Source: CAYNST01 sp964434105
Lineage (GTDB): Bacteria; Pseudomonadota; Gammaproteobacteria; Pseudomonadales; Cellvibrionaceae
Assembly: GCA_964434105.1 (NCBI GenBank)
Contig: CAYSTJ010000007.1
Location: 1 to 64,000, forward strand
Length of the DNA: 64,000 nt
Reading direction: 5' to 3'
Both the position numbers and the translations under genes were made by a program. Below are positions 17,212-26,460 of this stretch, piece after piece. Under the pieces are notes generated by a model. The model made no database searches. It saw only the letters and a program-made list of their open reading frames with translations, and was not told the origin of the DNA. How positions within the stretch are numbered: the first letter of the stretch is position 1; each line of letters opens with the position of its first letter.

Positions 17212-18423
17212 TCAAACCTCAATTCCATCCATCTTGGCCACCGTCAGGATATCCTTGTCACCTCGACCAGAAAGATTCACAACGATTACCGCGTCCGGGT
17301 CCATCTGTTGTGCCAGTTTCTCTGCATAGGCGACAGCGTGGCTTGATTCAAGCGCCGGCATTATGCCTTCGATACGCGTGAGATTGCGGAACGCCGCCAT
17401 CGCCTCCTGATCATCGATGGGAACGTAGCTCACCCGGCCCATATCCTTGAGCCAGGAATGCTCAGGCCCTACACCAGGGTAATCCAGACCGGCGGAAACC
17501 GAATGCGTTTCAATAATCTGCCCGTTTTCGTCTTCCATCAGATAGGTTCGATTGCCGTGCAGAATACCCGGAATACCCATATTTAACGGTGCAGCGTGTT
17601 TGCCGGTAGCAACGCCCAGCCCGCCCGCTTCCACGCCGTACATGGCGACAGTGCTATCGTCGAGGAACGGATGGAACAGGCCTATCGCATTGGAACCGCC
17701 ACCGACGCAGGCGACCAGTGCATCCGGCAGTTTCCCCGTCTGCTTCAGGCACTGTGCTTTTGCTTCGCGTCCGATGACACACTGGAAGTCGCGCACCAGC
17801 AACGGGTACGGGTGCGGTCCGGCCGCCGTACCAATAATGTAGAAAGTATCATCAACGTTGGTTACCCAGTCGCGCATGGCTTCGTTCATGGCATCCTTCA
17901 ACGTCTTCGAGCCGGACTCAACCGATACTACCTGGGCGCCCAGCAGTTTCATACGGTAGACATTCAAAGCCTGTCGCCGGATATCTTCGGCACCCATGTA
18001 GATAACGCATTCCAGCCCCAGTCGTGCGGCGACCGTTGCGGAGGCAACTCCGTGTTGCCCCGCACCCGTTTCAGCGATTACACGCTTTTTACCCGAATGT
18101 TTGGCCAGAAGCGCCTGACCGATGGTGTTATTGACCTTGTGCGCGCCGGTATGATTAAGATCTTCGCGCTTCAGGTACAGACGGGCGCCACCCACCTGGC
18201 GCGTCCAGTGTTCGGCAAAATAAAGCGGCGAAGGTCTGCCCACATAATCGGCCAGATCCCGGTCTATCTCCGCCTGAAAGTCAGGGTCCTGTTTGAGTCG
18301 GTTATACATGGCCTCCAGATCATCCAGGGCATGGATCAACGTCTCGGAAACGAAGCGTCCCCCGTACTGACCAAAATGGCCGCGCTCATCCGGCATGTTG
18401 GCAAAACGATTATCAGAAGTCAC
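17212..18423 (-). CDS. trpB: Tryptophan synthase beta subunit TrpB
   Basis: This PLP enzyme condenses indole with serine to form tryptophan. The preferred start is GTG at 18423 because GGAG lies 8 bases upstream and the product is then 403 residues, the family length. A longer in-frame start at 18579 would run into trpF. The PLP lysine is K96 in NHTGAHKVNNT, the catalytic Glu is E118 in ETGAGQHG, and the phosphate loop GGGSNAIG is present. It lies 50 bases after trpF and 1 base before trpA. Confidence 0.97.
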   Translation of the reverse strand: MTSDNRFANMPDERGHFGQYGGRFVSETLIHALDDLEAMYNRLKQDPDFQAEIDRDLADYVGRPSPLYFAEHWTRQVGGARLYLKREDLNHTGAHKVNNTIGQALLAKHSGKKRVIAETGAGQHGVASATVAARLGLECVIYMGAEDIRRQALNVYRMKLLGAQVVSVESGSKTLKDAMNEAMRDWVTNVDDTFYIIGTAAGPHPYPLLVRDFQCVIGREAKAQCLKQTGKLPDALVACVGGGSNAIGLFHPFLDDSTVAMYGVEAGGLGVATGKHAAPLNMGIPGILHGNRTYLMEDENGQIIETHSVSAGLDYPGVGPEHSWLKDMGRVSYVPIDDQEAMAAFRNLTRIEGIMPALESSHAVAYAEKLAQQMDPDAVIVVNLSGRGDKDILTVAKMDGIEV

Positions 18424-18473
18424 AGATTTTTCTCCAAAGAGTGCCAGGGCCACCGGAACACAGAGTGTTTGGT

Positions 18474-19100
18474 TCACGTGGTCCGGACGGCCTGAATAAA
18501 TTGTGTAATCCTGTTCGGATCCTTGACGCCGGGCGCACTCTCCACACCGCCGCTCACATCGACGGCCCAGGGTGAACATGCCGCAATTGCGTGGGCAACA
18601 TTTTCGGCATGAAGTCCGCCTGCCAGGATAACAGGTAAGGGCAAGTCAGATGGAACGCGCTTCCAGTCGAAGGTTTCACCGGTACCGCCCGGCATGCCCG
18701 GACGCCAGGCGTCCAGCAACACTCCGTTAGCACTGCCGTACCTTGCCGTAATTAACGAGACATCCACCTCTGGCTTCATACGCAATGCCTTGATATACGG
18801 ACGGTCAAAGGAGGCGCAGTAGGCTTCATCCTCATCACCATGGAACTGCAAAAGCCCCAACGGCACCTGTCGAAGTACTTTGTTGACAAAGTCGGGATCT
18901 GCGTCCACGAACAGCCCGGTCGCGGTAACAAAGGGCCCCGCTGCCAGTGCGATCTCCCGGGCGAGACCCAGATCGGCAAGATTCCGGCGACTGCCTCCAA
19001 AAAAAACCAGCCCGACAGCGTCGGCCCCGGCTGCCGCCGCAACGCGGGCCGCATCCACATCGGTTATTCCGCAAATCTTCACACGCACATGCTGATTCAT
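18474..19100 (-). CDS. trpF: Phosphoribosylanthranilate isomerase TrpF
   Basis: TrpF isomerises phosphoribosylanthranilate to the carboxyphenylamino-deoxyribulose phosphate in tryptophan synthesis. This is a monofunctional 208-residue TIM barrel with the N-terminal VKICGITDVDAA carrying the catalytic Cys, VGLVFFGGSRRN, and LLDAWRPGMPGGTGETFDW near the second catalytic Asp. It is not fused to TrpC. It follows truA and precedes trpB, making a trpF-trpB-trpA set; trpE, trpG, trpD and trpC are not in the window. Confidence 0.96.
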   Translation of the reverse strand: MNQHVRVKICGITDVDAARVAAAAGADAVGLVFFGGSRRNLADLGLAREIALAAGPFVTATGLFVDADPDFVNKVLRQVPLGLLQFHGDEDEAYCASFDRPYIKALRMKPEVDVSLITARYGSANGVLLDAWRPGMPGGTGETFDWKRVPSDLPLPVILAGGLHAENVAHAIAACSPWAVDVSGGVESAPGVKDPNRITQFIQAVRTT

Positions 19101-19151
19101 AAACCCGGCCGGCCACGGTTAGTAAAAACCGGCAATACTACCAGATTCCGC

Positions 19152-19973
19152 CTATCGGCGCCCTATTCCAAACATCATCTCATGACCTGACATCACATTT
19201 GGCAAGGCGAACTCAGGTGGATATTCCACATCAACCAGATATAACCCCGAAGCGGGCGCTGTCGCGGCATTTATTTTGCGATCCCTGCTTTCGAGTACCC
19301 GTCGCATCCAGTCCACACCGCGTGCACCGCGACCGATTTCGAACAGTGCACCCATGATATTACGCACCATATGGTGAAGAAACGCATTGGCGCGAACTTC
19401 AGTCAACACAAAACTGCCCACCTGCAACACCTCGATATCCAAGAGTGTTCGAACCGGGTTTTTCGCCTGACACTGGCTGGACCGGTATGCCGAAAAGTCA
19501 TGCTCGCCCAGTAAGTGTCGGGCGGCGGCGCGCATTGCCGGCACATCCAGCGACGCCTTTTTCCAGGTCACAAGGCCAGCCAGGACGGCGGATGGCACTG
19601 GCGCAACGAGCGTTACATAACGGTAAGATCTCGCCCGTGCAGCAAATCGGGCATGAAACAGTTCGCTGACCGGACAACATGCAAGGACGCGAATCGAGGC
19701 GGGAAGTTTGGTGTTGACGCCCTGTATCCAGGCCCGTACGGGTCGCGGCGCCGGCGAATCAAAATGAATTACCTGCCGTGCTGCATGAACACCGGCATCC
19801 GTACGACCGGCACACACCAGCGTAACAGGGTGATTGGCTACCGTACTGAAGGCGCTCTCCAGCAGGGCCTGAACCGTATTGGCGGTCGATGCCTGCTTCT
19901 GGAAGCCCTGGAAGCCGCCGCCATGATACTCAACCAAGGCAGCGTAACGCTGCATGCCGTCGGGCCACACCAT
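19152..19973 (-). CDS. truA: tRNA pseudouridine(38-40) synthase TruA
   Basis: TruA modifies uridines 38-40 of the tRNA anticodon stem. I choose the ATG at 19973 because GAGG lies 6 bases upstream and it yields 273 residues, near E. coli TruA (270). In-frame starts at 19985, 20021 (ATG) and 20048 (TTG) are longer and less well supported. The catalytic aspartate is D59 in CAGRTDAGVHA, close to E. coli D60. NAFLHHMVRNIMG near the C-terminal third is the conserved RNA-contact region. It lies between fimV and trpF, as in Pseudomonas. Confidence 0.95.
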   Translation of the reverse strand: MVWPDGMQRYAALVEYHGGGFQGFQKQASTANTVQALLESAFSTVANHPVTLVCAGRTDAGVHAARQVIHFDSPAPRPVRAWIQGVNTKLPASIRVLACCPVSELFHARFAARARSYRYVTLVAPVPSAVLAGLVTWKKASLDVPAMRAAARHLLGEHDFSAYRSSQCQAKNPVRTLLDIEVLQVGSFVLTEVRANAFLHHMVRNIMGALFEIGRGARGVDWMRRVLESRDRKINAATAPASGLYLVDVEYPPEFALPNVMSGHEMMFGIGRR

Positions 19974-20107
19974 CCCGGGCCTCATCTCGCAGTTCGGCGT
20001 ATATAAAGTGGTTTGATTCATGAAAGACGCAAAAGCTTTGCAAGGCAAAGCTTTTTCAGAAAAATAATCGACAATCGGGGCGGAAATACCACCCCGGACA
20101 GAATAGG

Positions 20108-23100
20108 CTATCCCAGTTTGGCCATCAGGTTTTCGGCTTCCTTGCGCTGATCATTATCGCCTTCTTCCAGTATTTCGTCGAGTATGTCCTTTGCACCATC
20201 CGCATCGCCCATATCGATATAGGCGCGGGCCAGGTCCAGCTTGGTGGCAGTTTCATCACTGTCAGAGAGGAATCCCAGGTTGGTATCATCGTCCTCCTCG
20301 GGATCGAAGTCAGGCAGCTCGAATTCAGACGCCCCGCCCGCGACCGGGGTGGCGTCATCGGTCTCAGCGTACCCGTCTAACCCGTCATCGCTTAACTCGA
20401 TCGCGTCCGGCAGCGTCCTTTCATCTGCCTTTACCGCTTCGTCGATAACAACCTGTTCATCGGTTTCGTCCATGCCGTCGATCCCGGATTCATCATCGGA
20501 ATCCGGTTCCTCCAGATCGGAGAAATCGCCAGAAAATTCCTCCGCAACTGTGGCCAGGGGTTCCATACCGCCCTCGTTGGTCGTTGCCTCAAGGTCTTCG
20601 AAGTCGCCATCGAAACTGCCCGCCAATTCATCCAGGTCATGGTCCAGATCATCCAGATTGAAGTCGTCGGCGAGATCATCGTCCAGCCCATCGCGCTCAC
20701 CACCGACCAGATCCAGCTCGTCGCCGTCCATATTCAGAAAATCGGTTTCTTCGATGCCTGGCGAAAGCGGCGTATCGGCCCCGTAGTCAGCCAGGCTGTC
20801 TTCGTCAAGCACCAGCCCTTCTTCGCCCGTTTCTGCGGAAACTTTTTCGGCAAGCGTGCCGCCATCTTCTCCGCTATCCAGACTCCCTTCAAAATCTTCG
20901 TCCAGGTCGAAATCCACCCCATCGGAACCGGAATCTTCGATTTCTGATGACTGTAAAAATGCGTCAGCATCCTCCAGGTCGGACTGGTCCAGGTCACCCA
21001 GGCCGTCGAGATCATCGAGGTCAAAGTCCAGATCCAGAGTTTCTTCGGTGGCGGTGTCCTGATCGCGGAATGCCAGCACCGTTTTATCTTCAGGTTCTTC
21101 TTCGTCTTGCCCCAGCGCCGCATCCAGGTCGTCCAGCGAGCCGTCCAGATCAAGATCAAAATCCAGCGCATCATCGTCTGCACTGGCGTCTGCCATACTG
21201 TCGTCGTCACTCAGGCTTCGGGCGGCTTCAGCGCCGGCCAGCGCAGCGCCACTACCGGCCAGCACAGCACTGAAACCGGCTGGATCATGCTTTTTATCAT
21301 CAAATGGTTCTATTCCCTGAATGGTTGTCCGCAGTGATTGCGCTCTATCCAACGCTTCACGACTATCCAGCAACCGCAGTCGGGCGTATGCATCATCAAA
21401 CCTTTCACCATCCTGCTGTGCAGCATAGACTTCAAGCAACTTCAGGTGAACGGCCGTATTGCGAGGCTCCCGCTCCAGCGCCGCGGTGAGCTTTTCTTCG
21501 GCCTGATCATATTGACCATACGCGATATGAATATCACATTCCGCTACGACATCCTCCGTTTCCGCTTCGCGCGAGAACGCTTCTGGCTCCATGACTTCGG
21601 TCCTGTCGTCCTCACCGTTGCCATCAGCGCCCAGCACGACGGTTTTATCGTCTTCCTGTACATCCACATCTTCGGCATCATCGAAATTCATGCCAGCAAA
21701 ATTATCTGGCAGACTGTCGAAATCGTCGCTATCGAAACCATCGTCCCGTCCACGCATGTACAGGAACACTGCTACACCAACCAGCAACAGGCCCAATGCC
21801 CCGCCGATATAGAGCAGGTTATCCATCAACAGATCAACAAATGAGCGGGACGGCCGGGATGGCGGCACTGTCCGTGGCAGCTCTGCCACGTCTTCCTGTG
21901 TCTGGGCTGCGGTGTCTGGCGCTACCGGCGCTTCTGCAACATCCGGGGTCGGCGCAACCGTTTCCTCTGCTGCGCGACCAGCTTCATTCATTTGGCCGGC
22001 AGCCAGTTCCAGCATACGAAGCTCTTCACTGGAGACCTCCAGCAAGCGTTCAAGCGTCTCGGCCTGCGCATCCAGGGCGGCCCGCCGCGATCGTATTTCC
22101 GAGCGCTCCCGACGCGCCGCGTCGAACTGCTCCTGGGCAATCGCCAGTTCGTTTTCTTTGGCTTCGAGGCTTGCGGCAGCATCGCTGCCACCGCTGCCCT
22201 GTGCAGCTTCGCTGGTCGACTCGGTGGGCGTGGTAAGTTTGACGCGACCTTCCGGCTGCACCGGCACTTCGGGCCGTGGCTGTTCCGTCCGGGTTCCCTG
22301 CAGCTGTGCTCTCGCTGCCTCAGCCCGTTCGCTCCAGATCTGATTCTGCTCCGCTACCCGCTGTATCGCTTCACGGTTGTCCAGCGAAACAATGTCATCT
22401 TTACTGGGCAGACGCAAAACCTCCCCGCGCCGCAACAGATTGATATTTTCATTAATGAACGCCTGGGGATTCAGGCGCTGAATGGCCAGCATGGTCTGCT
22501 GTACCGTGACTGTATTGTCGGGACGTGATCGCGTCGCGATGCTCCAGAGGTTTTCATTGGGTGCAACAGGGCCGTATTCATTCGCAAAATCTGCCTGCGG
22601 TGCGGCGTCCCTGGCGCGATCTGTGGTGCCTGGGCGGCCAGTATCGACCGGTGCTGGTCGCTGCTCAACAGTGTCCCGTACCGGTGCAGTTGGTCTGGCG
22701 GGCTCCGGCGCAGGGCGGGCGGGCGGTGGTGCTGCCGCCTGTGCCGGCTGGTCACCGGAAAATACCGGCAGATCAATTAACAGCGTGTATTCCCGCAACA
22801 ATTTACCGCTTGGCCACTGAGCCTGTACGATAAAATCGAGAAACGGTTCGCGTATCGGCTTCAATGTCGAGACTTTTACAACCGGCCCGCCGGAAGCGCC
22901 CAGATCCACAGCGAAAGACAGATCGGTCAAATAATGCGGACGCTCAATTCCCAGCCGTTGAAACTCATCCTGCGACGCGAGGCCGATGATAATTTCCTTT
23001 TCGGTCAGGTCACGCACCTGCAACAGCCGGATCTCTGCATCCAGGGGCTGATTGAGGGCCGAATTCAGCTTGATCTCTCCAAGCCCCAGCGCCGAGGCAT

Positions 23101-23158
23101 AGACAGCCGCGAAGGCCGTAAATACACTGACCAGTAACGCTTGTATGCGAAGCCCCAT
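20108..23158 (-). CDS. fimV: FimV-like polar hub / type IV pilus assembly protein
   Basis: FimV is an inner-membrane protein with a periplasmic peptidoglycan-binding part and a long cytoplasmic acidic part. In Pseudomonas it organises the cell pole, type IV pili and twitching. In 1016 residues: signal (1-24), conserved N-terminal domain (25-132), Pro-rich linker, LysM-like segment (195-252), coiled coil (about 331-388), membrane helix (448-468), a TPR-like stretch (about 545-600), then some 350 residues dominated by Asp and Glu, and the C-terminal FimV motif (TKLDLARAYIDMGD, about 970-1016). AGGA lies 7 bases before the ATG. Order asd-fimV-truA is conserved. Pilus genes themselves are not in the window. 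Confidence 0.94.
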   Translation of the reverse strand: MGLRIQALLVSVFTAFAAVYASALGLGEIKLNSALNQPLDAEIRLLQVRDLTEKEIIIGLASQDEFQRLGIERPHYLTDLSFAVDLGASGGPVVKVSTLKPIREPFLDFIVQAQWPSGKLLREYTLLIDLPVFSGDQPAQAAAPPPARPAPEPARPTAPVRDTVEQRPAPVDTGRPGTTDRARDAAPQADFANEYGPVAPNENLWSIATRSRPDNTVTVQQTMLAIQRLNPQAFINENINLLRRGEVLRLPSKDDIVSLDNREAIQRVAEQNQIWSERAEAARAQLQGTRTEQPRPEVPVQPEGRVKLTTPTESTSEAAQGSGGSDAAASLEAKENELAIAQEQFDAARRERSEIRSRRAALDAQAETLERLLEVSSEELRMLELAAGQMNEAGRAAEETVAPTPDVAEAPVAPDTAAQTQEDVAELPRTVPPSRPSRSFVDLLMDNLLYIGGALGLLLVGVAVFLYMRGRDDGFDSDDFDSLPDNFAGMNFDDAEDVDVQEDDKTVVLGADGNGEDDRTEVMEPEAFSREAETEDVVAECDIHIAYGQYDQAEEKLTAALEREPRNTAVHLKLLEVYAAQQDGERFDDAYARLRLLDSREALDRAQSLRTTIQGIEPFDDKKHDPAGFSAVLAGSGAALAGAEAARSLSDDDSMADASADDDALDFDLDLDGSLDDLDAALGQDEEEPEDKTVLAFRDQDTATEETLDLDFDLDDLDGLGDLDQSDLEDADAFLQSSEIEDSGSDGVDFDLDEDFEGSLDSGEDGGTLAEKVSAETGEEGLVLDEDSLADYGADTPLSPGIEETDFLNMDGDELDLVGGERDGLDDDLADDFNLDDLDHDLDELAGSFDGDFEDLEATTNEGGMEPLATVAEEFSGDFSDLEEPDSDDESGIDGMDETDEQVVIDEAVKADERTLPDAIELSDDGLDGYAETDDATPVAGGASEFELPDFDPEEDDDTNLGFLSDSDETATKLDLARAYIDMGDADGAKDILDEILEEGDNDQRKEAENLMAKLG

Positions 23159-23355
23159 AGGAGTTTCCTTTGCTTATTCTGTTAATTGAACAGCCTGAAA
23201 AGTCGCGGCATGTTGTAACGGCTGCCAGGATAATGATTTGAAGTACTTGGACAATTCGATCTAAGTATTCATGACAAATAGGCTTTTTTCAACTTGGAGC
23301 CTCTTTTTTATAGCAAACCGGGGCGGGAAATCCGAACTTTTTAATCAAATAAGCT

Positions 23356-23389
23356 AAAAAAACAGCGGATCGATCAAGAACCGACCCGC
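23356..23389 (-). terminator. Rho-independent terminator after asd
   Basis: On the minus strand, 23 bases after the asd stop, the arms GCGGGTCG and CGATCCGC form an eight-pair stem (one G-U) with a nine-base loop, followed by TGTTTTTTT. This separates asd from fimV. The remaining 23159-23355 holds the fimV promoter region but no gene that I can support. Confidence 0.75.
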
Positions 23390-23412
23390 CACCCGATAAT
23401 TCCGGCCGTTTA

Positions 23413-24519
23413 TCAGGCCGTCTGCTGCAGGATATTCAACATTCTGCGCAAGGGCTCGGCCGCACCCCACAACAGCTGGTCACCCACGGTGAAGGCGGAC
23501 AGATAGTGAGGGCCGAGATTCATTTTGCGCAGGCGCCCAACGGGAATACCCAGTGTTCCGGTAACCGCTGTTGGTGTGAGTTTTTGCAGGGAAGCATCCC
23601 GATCGTTGGGCACCACACTCACCCAGGAATTCGCCTGGCCAATCAGTGATTCTATTTCTGCCAACGGCACATCGCGATTGAGCTTGATGGTCAGCGCCTG
23701 ACTGTGACAACGCATGGCCCCGATACGAACGCAGATTCCATCAACGGGGACAGGGGCGTCGTTGCCCAGAATTTTATTGGCTTCTGCCTGGGCTTTCCAT
23801 TCTTCCCGGCTCTGTCCGTTTTCCAGCTGACGATCAATATAGGGCAGCAGGCTGCCGGCCAGCGGAGCACCGAACTGTGCCGTTGGCAGGTCTTCGCGCA
23901 TGGCGTGAATAACCCGGCGGTCGATGTCCAGAATCGCACTGGCCGGATCGGCCAGCTGGCTGGCGCAGGCCGAATGCACCGCGCCCATTTGCTGGATCAG
24001 CTCGCGCATATTCTGCGCACCGGCACCGCTTGCGGCCTGGTAGGTCATGGCGCTTACCCACTCAACCAGCCCCTCCCGGAAAAGTCCGCCCAGCGCCATC
24101 AACATCAGGCTCACAGTGCAGTTTCCACCGATATAATCCTTGATTCCGCTTTCCAGCCCCCGACGAATGACGCCATCATTAACCGGGTCCAGCACAATCA
24201 GCGCATCGTCTTTCATCCGCAGCGACGATGCCGCGTCAATCCAGTAGCCTTTCCAGCCGGCGCTGCGCAGGCGCGGGTGCATTTCGTTGGTATAGTCTCC
24301 ACCCTGACAGGACACAATGACGTCCAGCGCCGTAAGCGCATCAAGGTCATAGGCGTCCTGCAACGGTGCTGTCGATTTGCCCACGTCCGGTGCCTTGCCG
24401 CCGGCGTTGGAAGTCGAGAAAAACACCGGTTCGATGTTCGCAAAATCATTCTCTACGCGCATGCGTTCCATTAATACAGAACCCACCATGCCACGCCAGC
24501 CTGCAAATCCTACTTTCAT
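23413..24519 (-). CDS. asd: Aspartate-semialdehyde dehydrogenase Asd
   Basis: Asd reduces aspartyl phosphate to aspartate semialdehyde, feeding lysine, threonine, methionine and diaminopimelate for the cell wall. The 368-residue protein has the N-terminal NADP motif VGFAGWRGMVGSVL and the active-site cysteine C134 in GGNCTVSLML, both matching the gammaproteobacterial type (E. coli Cys135). A good AGAGG ribosome site precedes the ATG. It lies after leuB, from which it is separated by a MITE-like repeat. Confidence 0.97.
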   Translation of the reverse strand: MKVGFAGWRGMVGSVLMERMRVENDFANIEPVFFSTSNAGGKAPDVGKSTAPLQDAYDLDALTALDVIVSCQGGDYTNEMHPRLRSAGWKGYWIDAASSLRMKDDALIVLDPVNDGVIRRGLESGIKDYIGGNCTVSLMLMALGGLFREGLVEWVSAMTYQAASGAGAQNMRELIQQMGAVHSACASQLADPASAILDIDRRVIHAMREDLPTAQFGAPLAGSLLPYIDRQLENGQSREEWKAQAEANKILGNDAPVPVDGICVRIGAMRCHSQALTIKLNRDVPLAEIESLIGQANSWVSVVPNDRDASLQKLTPTAVTGTLGIPVGRLRKMNLGPHYLSAFTVGDQLLWGAAEPLRRMLNILQQTA

Positions 24520-24542
24520 AATAAACTACCTCTAAATTCTGA

Positions 24543-24683
24543 GTAACTATTCAACTCGTGTCGTAACTGTTCAGATTGCGTCCAGATTTGTTCAAAGCAA
24601 GGCGAAAAATGTGAGTTTACTCGTGTAAATGACCATTTTTTAACGCAGCCAGGGGCAAATCGGGGCGTGAGCTGAATAGTTAC
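24543..24683 (-). repeat. MITE-like repeat, family 2, short copy
   Basis: This 141-base stretch fills the leuB-asd gap. On the minus strand it opens GTAACTATTCAG and closes with CTGAACAGTTAC and then TTGAATAGTTAC, so its ends are imperfect inverted repeats of GTAACTRTTCAR. Its body matches most of 5011-5226. It contains no credible reading frame. Confidence 0.75.
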
Positions 24684-24693
24684 AATTCTGAAT

Positions 24694-25773
24694 TTAATTC
24701 TGGAGGGCCGCAACCACAGCATCGCCCATAGCAGCCGTGCTCACCCTGGTGTCGTCCTCGGTGAAAATATCCGCCGTTCGCAACCCCCGGTCCAGCACCT
24801 TGCCGACGGCAGACTCGATGGCTTCGGCCGCGTTAGCACTGTCCAGCGAATACCGCAGCATCATGGCCGCCGACAGAATGGTGGCCAGCGGATTGGCAAT
24901 GCCCTGCCCCGCAATGTCCGGCGCCGAACCGTGAACCGGTTCATACAGGCCGCGCAGATGCTGATTGATGGATGCAGACGGCAACATGCCGATAGAGCCG
25001 GTCAACATGGCTGCCGTGTCCGATAAAATATCGCCAAACATGTTGCCCGTAACAATGACATCGAACTGTTTTGGTGCCCGCACCAGTTGCATGGCGGCAT
25101 TGTCGACATACATATGGGACAACTCCACATCGGGATAATCCCTGCTCAACGACTGCATGACCTCGCGCCATAACACTGTCGCCTCAAGCACATTGGCCTT
25201 GTCGACTGAGCATACCTTTCGGTTGCGTTTTCGAGCCATTTCGAACGCCGTCCGCCCAATACGTTCGATCTCGTGTTCGGCATAGACATAGGTGTTGAAG
25301 CCCTGACGCTCGCCGTTGTCGAGCATGCGAATACCACGCGGCTGTCCAAAGTATATTCCGCCGGTCAGCTCCCGCACGATCAAAATGTCCAGGCCCGCCA
25401 CCACGTCCGGTTTGAGTGTCGACGCACTGGCCAACTGACGATAGAGTATCGCCGGGCGCAGGTTGGCGTACAAACCCAGCTCGTAACGGATTTTCAACAG
25501 GCCTTTTTCCGGCCGAATGGTTGCATCGAGACCGTCCCATTTCGGACCGCCCACCGACCCCATCAGAATCGCATCGGCCGAACGCGCCTGCTCCAGGGTT
25601 GAGTCATGCAGTGGCACGCCATAATGATCTATGGCGCTACCGCCGATACAGTCTTCCGAAAATGTCAGCCCGAGTTCAAATCGGGTATCAACCGCTTTCA
25701 GCACCTTGCAGGCCTCTGCGACAATTTCGGGGCCAATGCCGTCGCCGGGCAACAGCAGGATGTGTCTGTTCAT
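24694..25773 (-). CDS. leuB: 3-isopropylmalate dehydrogenase LeuB
   Basis: LeuB performs the NAD-dependent oxidative decarboxylation of 3-isopropylmalate in leucine synthesis. I place the start at the ATG giving MNRHILLLPGDGIGPE, with GGAG 6 bases upstream, for 359 residues. The longer frame from 25797 would begin inside leuD. LLPGDGIGPEI, the arginine-rich substrate loop RELTGGIYFG and VHGSAPDIAGQGIANP are all present. It follows leuD by 20 bases in leuC-leuD-leuB. Confidence 0.96.
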   Translation of the reverse strand: MNRHILLLPGDGIGPEIVAEACKVLKAVDTRFELGLTFSEDCIGGSAIDHYGVPLHDSTLEQARSADAILMGSVGGPKWDGLDATIRPEKGLLKIRYELGLYANLRPAILYRQLASASTLKPDVVAGLDILIVRELTGGIYFGQPRGIRMLDNGERQGFNTYVYAEHEIERIGRTAFEMARKRNRKVCSVDKANVLEATVLWREVMQSLSRDYPDVELSHMYVDNAAMQLVRAPKQFDVIVTGNMFGDILSDTAAMLTGSIGMLPSASINQHLRGLYEPVHGSAPDIAGQGIANPLATILSAAMMLRYSLDSANAAEAIESAVGKVLDRGLRTADIFTEDDTRVSTAAMGDAVVAALQN

Positions 25774-25793
25774 TTTTGTCTCCGTCATAGGGA

Positions 25794-26444
25794 TCATGGC
25801 GCTGCACTGGCAAATAGCCAGGGCGTCATTTGTCGTCGCTTCTCTTCATAGGCACGAATGCTGTCAGCGTCCTGCAGCGTGAGACCAATGTCATCCAGGC
25901 CGTGCAGCAGGCAATGTCGGCGAAAGGCGTCGACTTCGAAGGGGTGCTGCGAACCATTCGGCCGTCGCACACACTGATGCTCCAGGCTCACGTGCAACTG
26001 ATATCCTTCGTTGGCGTATAATTCCTGAAATACGGTTTCGACCACGTCATCCGGCAACACCACCGGTAACAGTCCATTTTTGAAACAGTTGTTATAGAAA
26101 ATATCGGCAAAGCCCGGCGCGATGATACAGCGAAATCCGTATTCCTCAAGCGCCCAGGGCGCATGTTCGCGGCTGGATCCACAACCGAAGTTCTCCCGCG
26201 TGACCAGAATGCTGGCACCCTGATAACGCGCAAAATTCAGGGGAAAGTCCGGATTAAGCGGCCGACCCTCATTGCTTTTGCCCGGCTCTCCCTTGTCCAG
26301 ATATCGCAATTCATCGAACAGATTGGGGCCAAAACCCGTCCGTGCAATGGATTTGAGAAACTGTTTCGGAATAATCAGATCGGTATCAACGTTGGCGCGA
26401 TCCATGGGCGCGACCAATCCGTCGAGTTCGGTGAAAGGTCTCAT
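25794..26444 (-). CDS. leuD: 3-isopropylmalate dehydratase small subunit LeuD
   Basis: LeuD is the small swivelling subunit that, with LeuC, isomerises 2- to 3-isopropylmalate. The 216 residues include RANVDTDLIIPKQFL near the start and NFGCGSSREHAPWAL at about 105-120, the family signatures. AGGAGA precedes the ATG, and the gene begins 16 bases after leuC. Confidence 0.96.
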   Translation of the reverse strand: MRPFTELDGLVAPMDRANVDTDLIIPKQFLKSIARTGFGPNLFDELRYLDKGEPGKSNEGRPLNPDFPLNFARYQGASILVTRENFGCGSSREHAPWALEEYGFRCIIAPGFADIFYNNCFKNGLLPVVLPDDVVETVFQELYANEGYQLHVSLEHQCVRRPNGSQHPFEVDAFRRHCLLHGLDDIGLTLQDADSIRAYEEKRRQMTPWLFASAAP

Positions 26445-26460
26445 ACGGTGTCTCTCCTGC

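Noticed and set aside
20241..20786. Long plus-strand Ser-rich frames inside fimV
   Set aside because: They are antisense shadows of the Asp/Glu-rich coding sequence; no ribosome site or homology.
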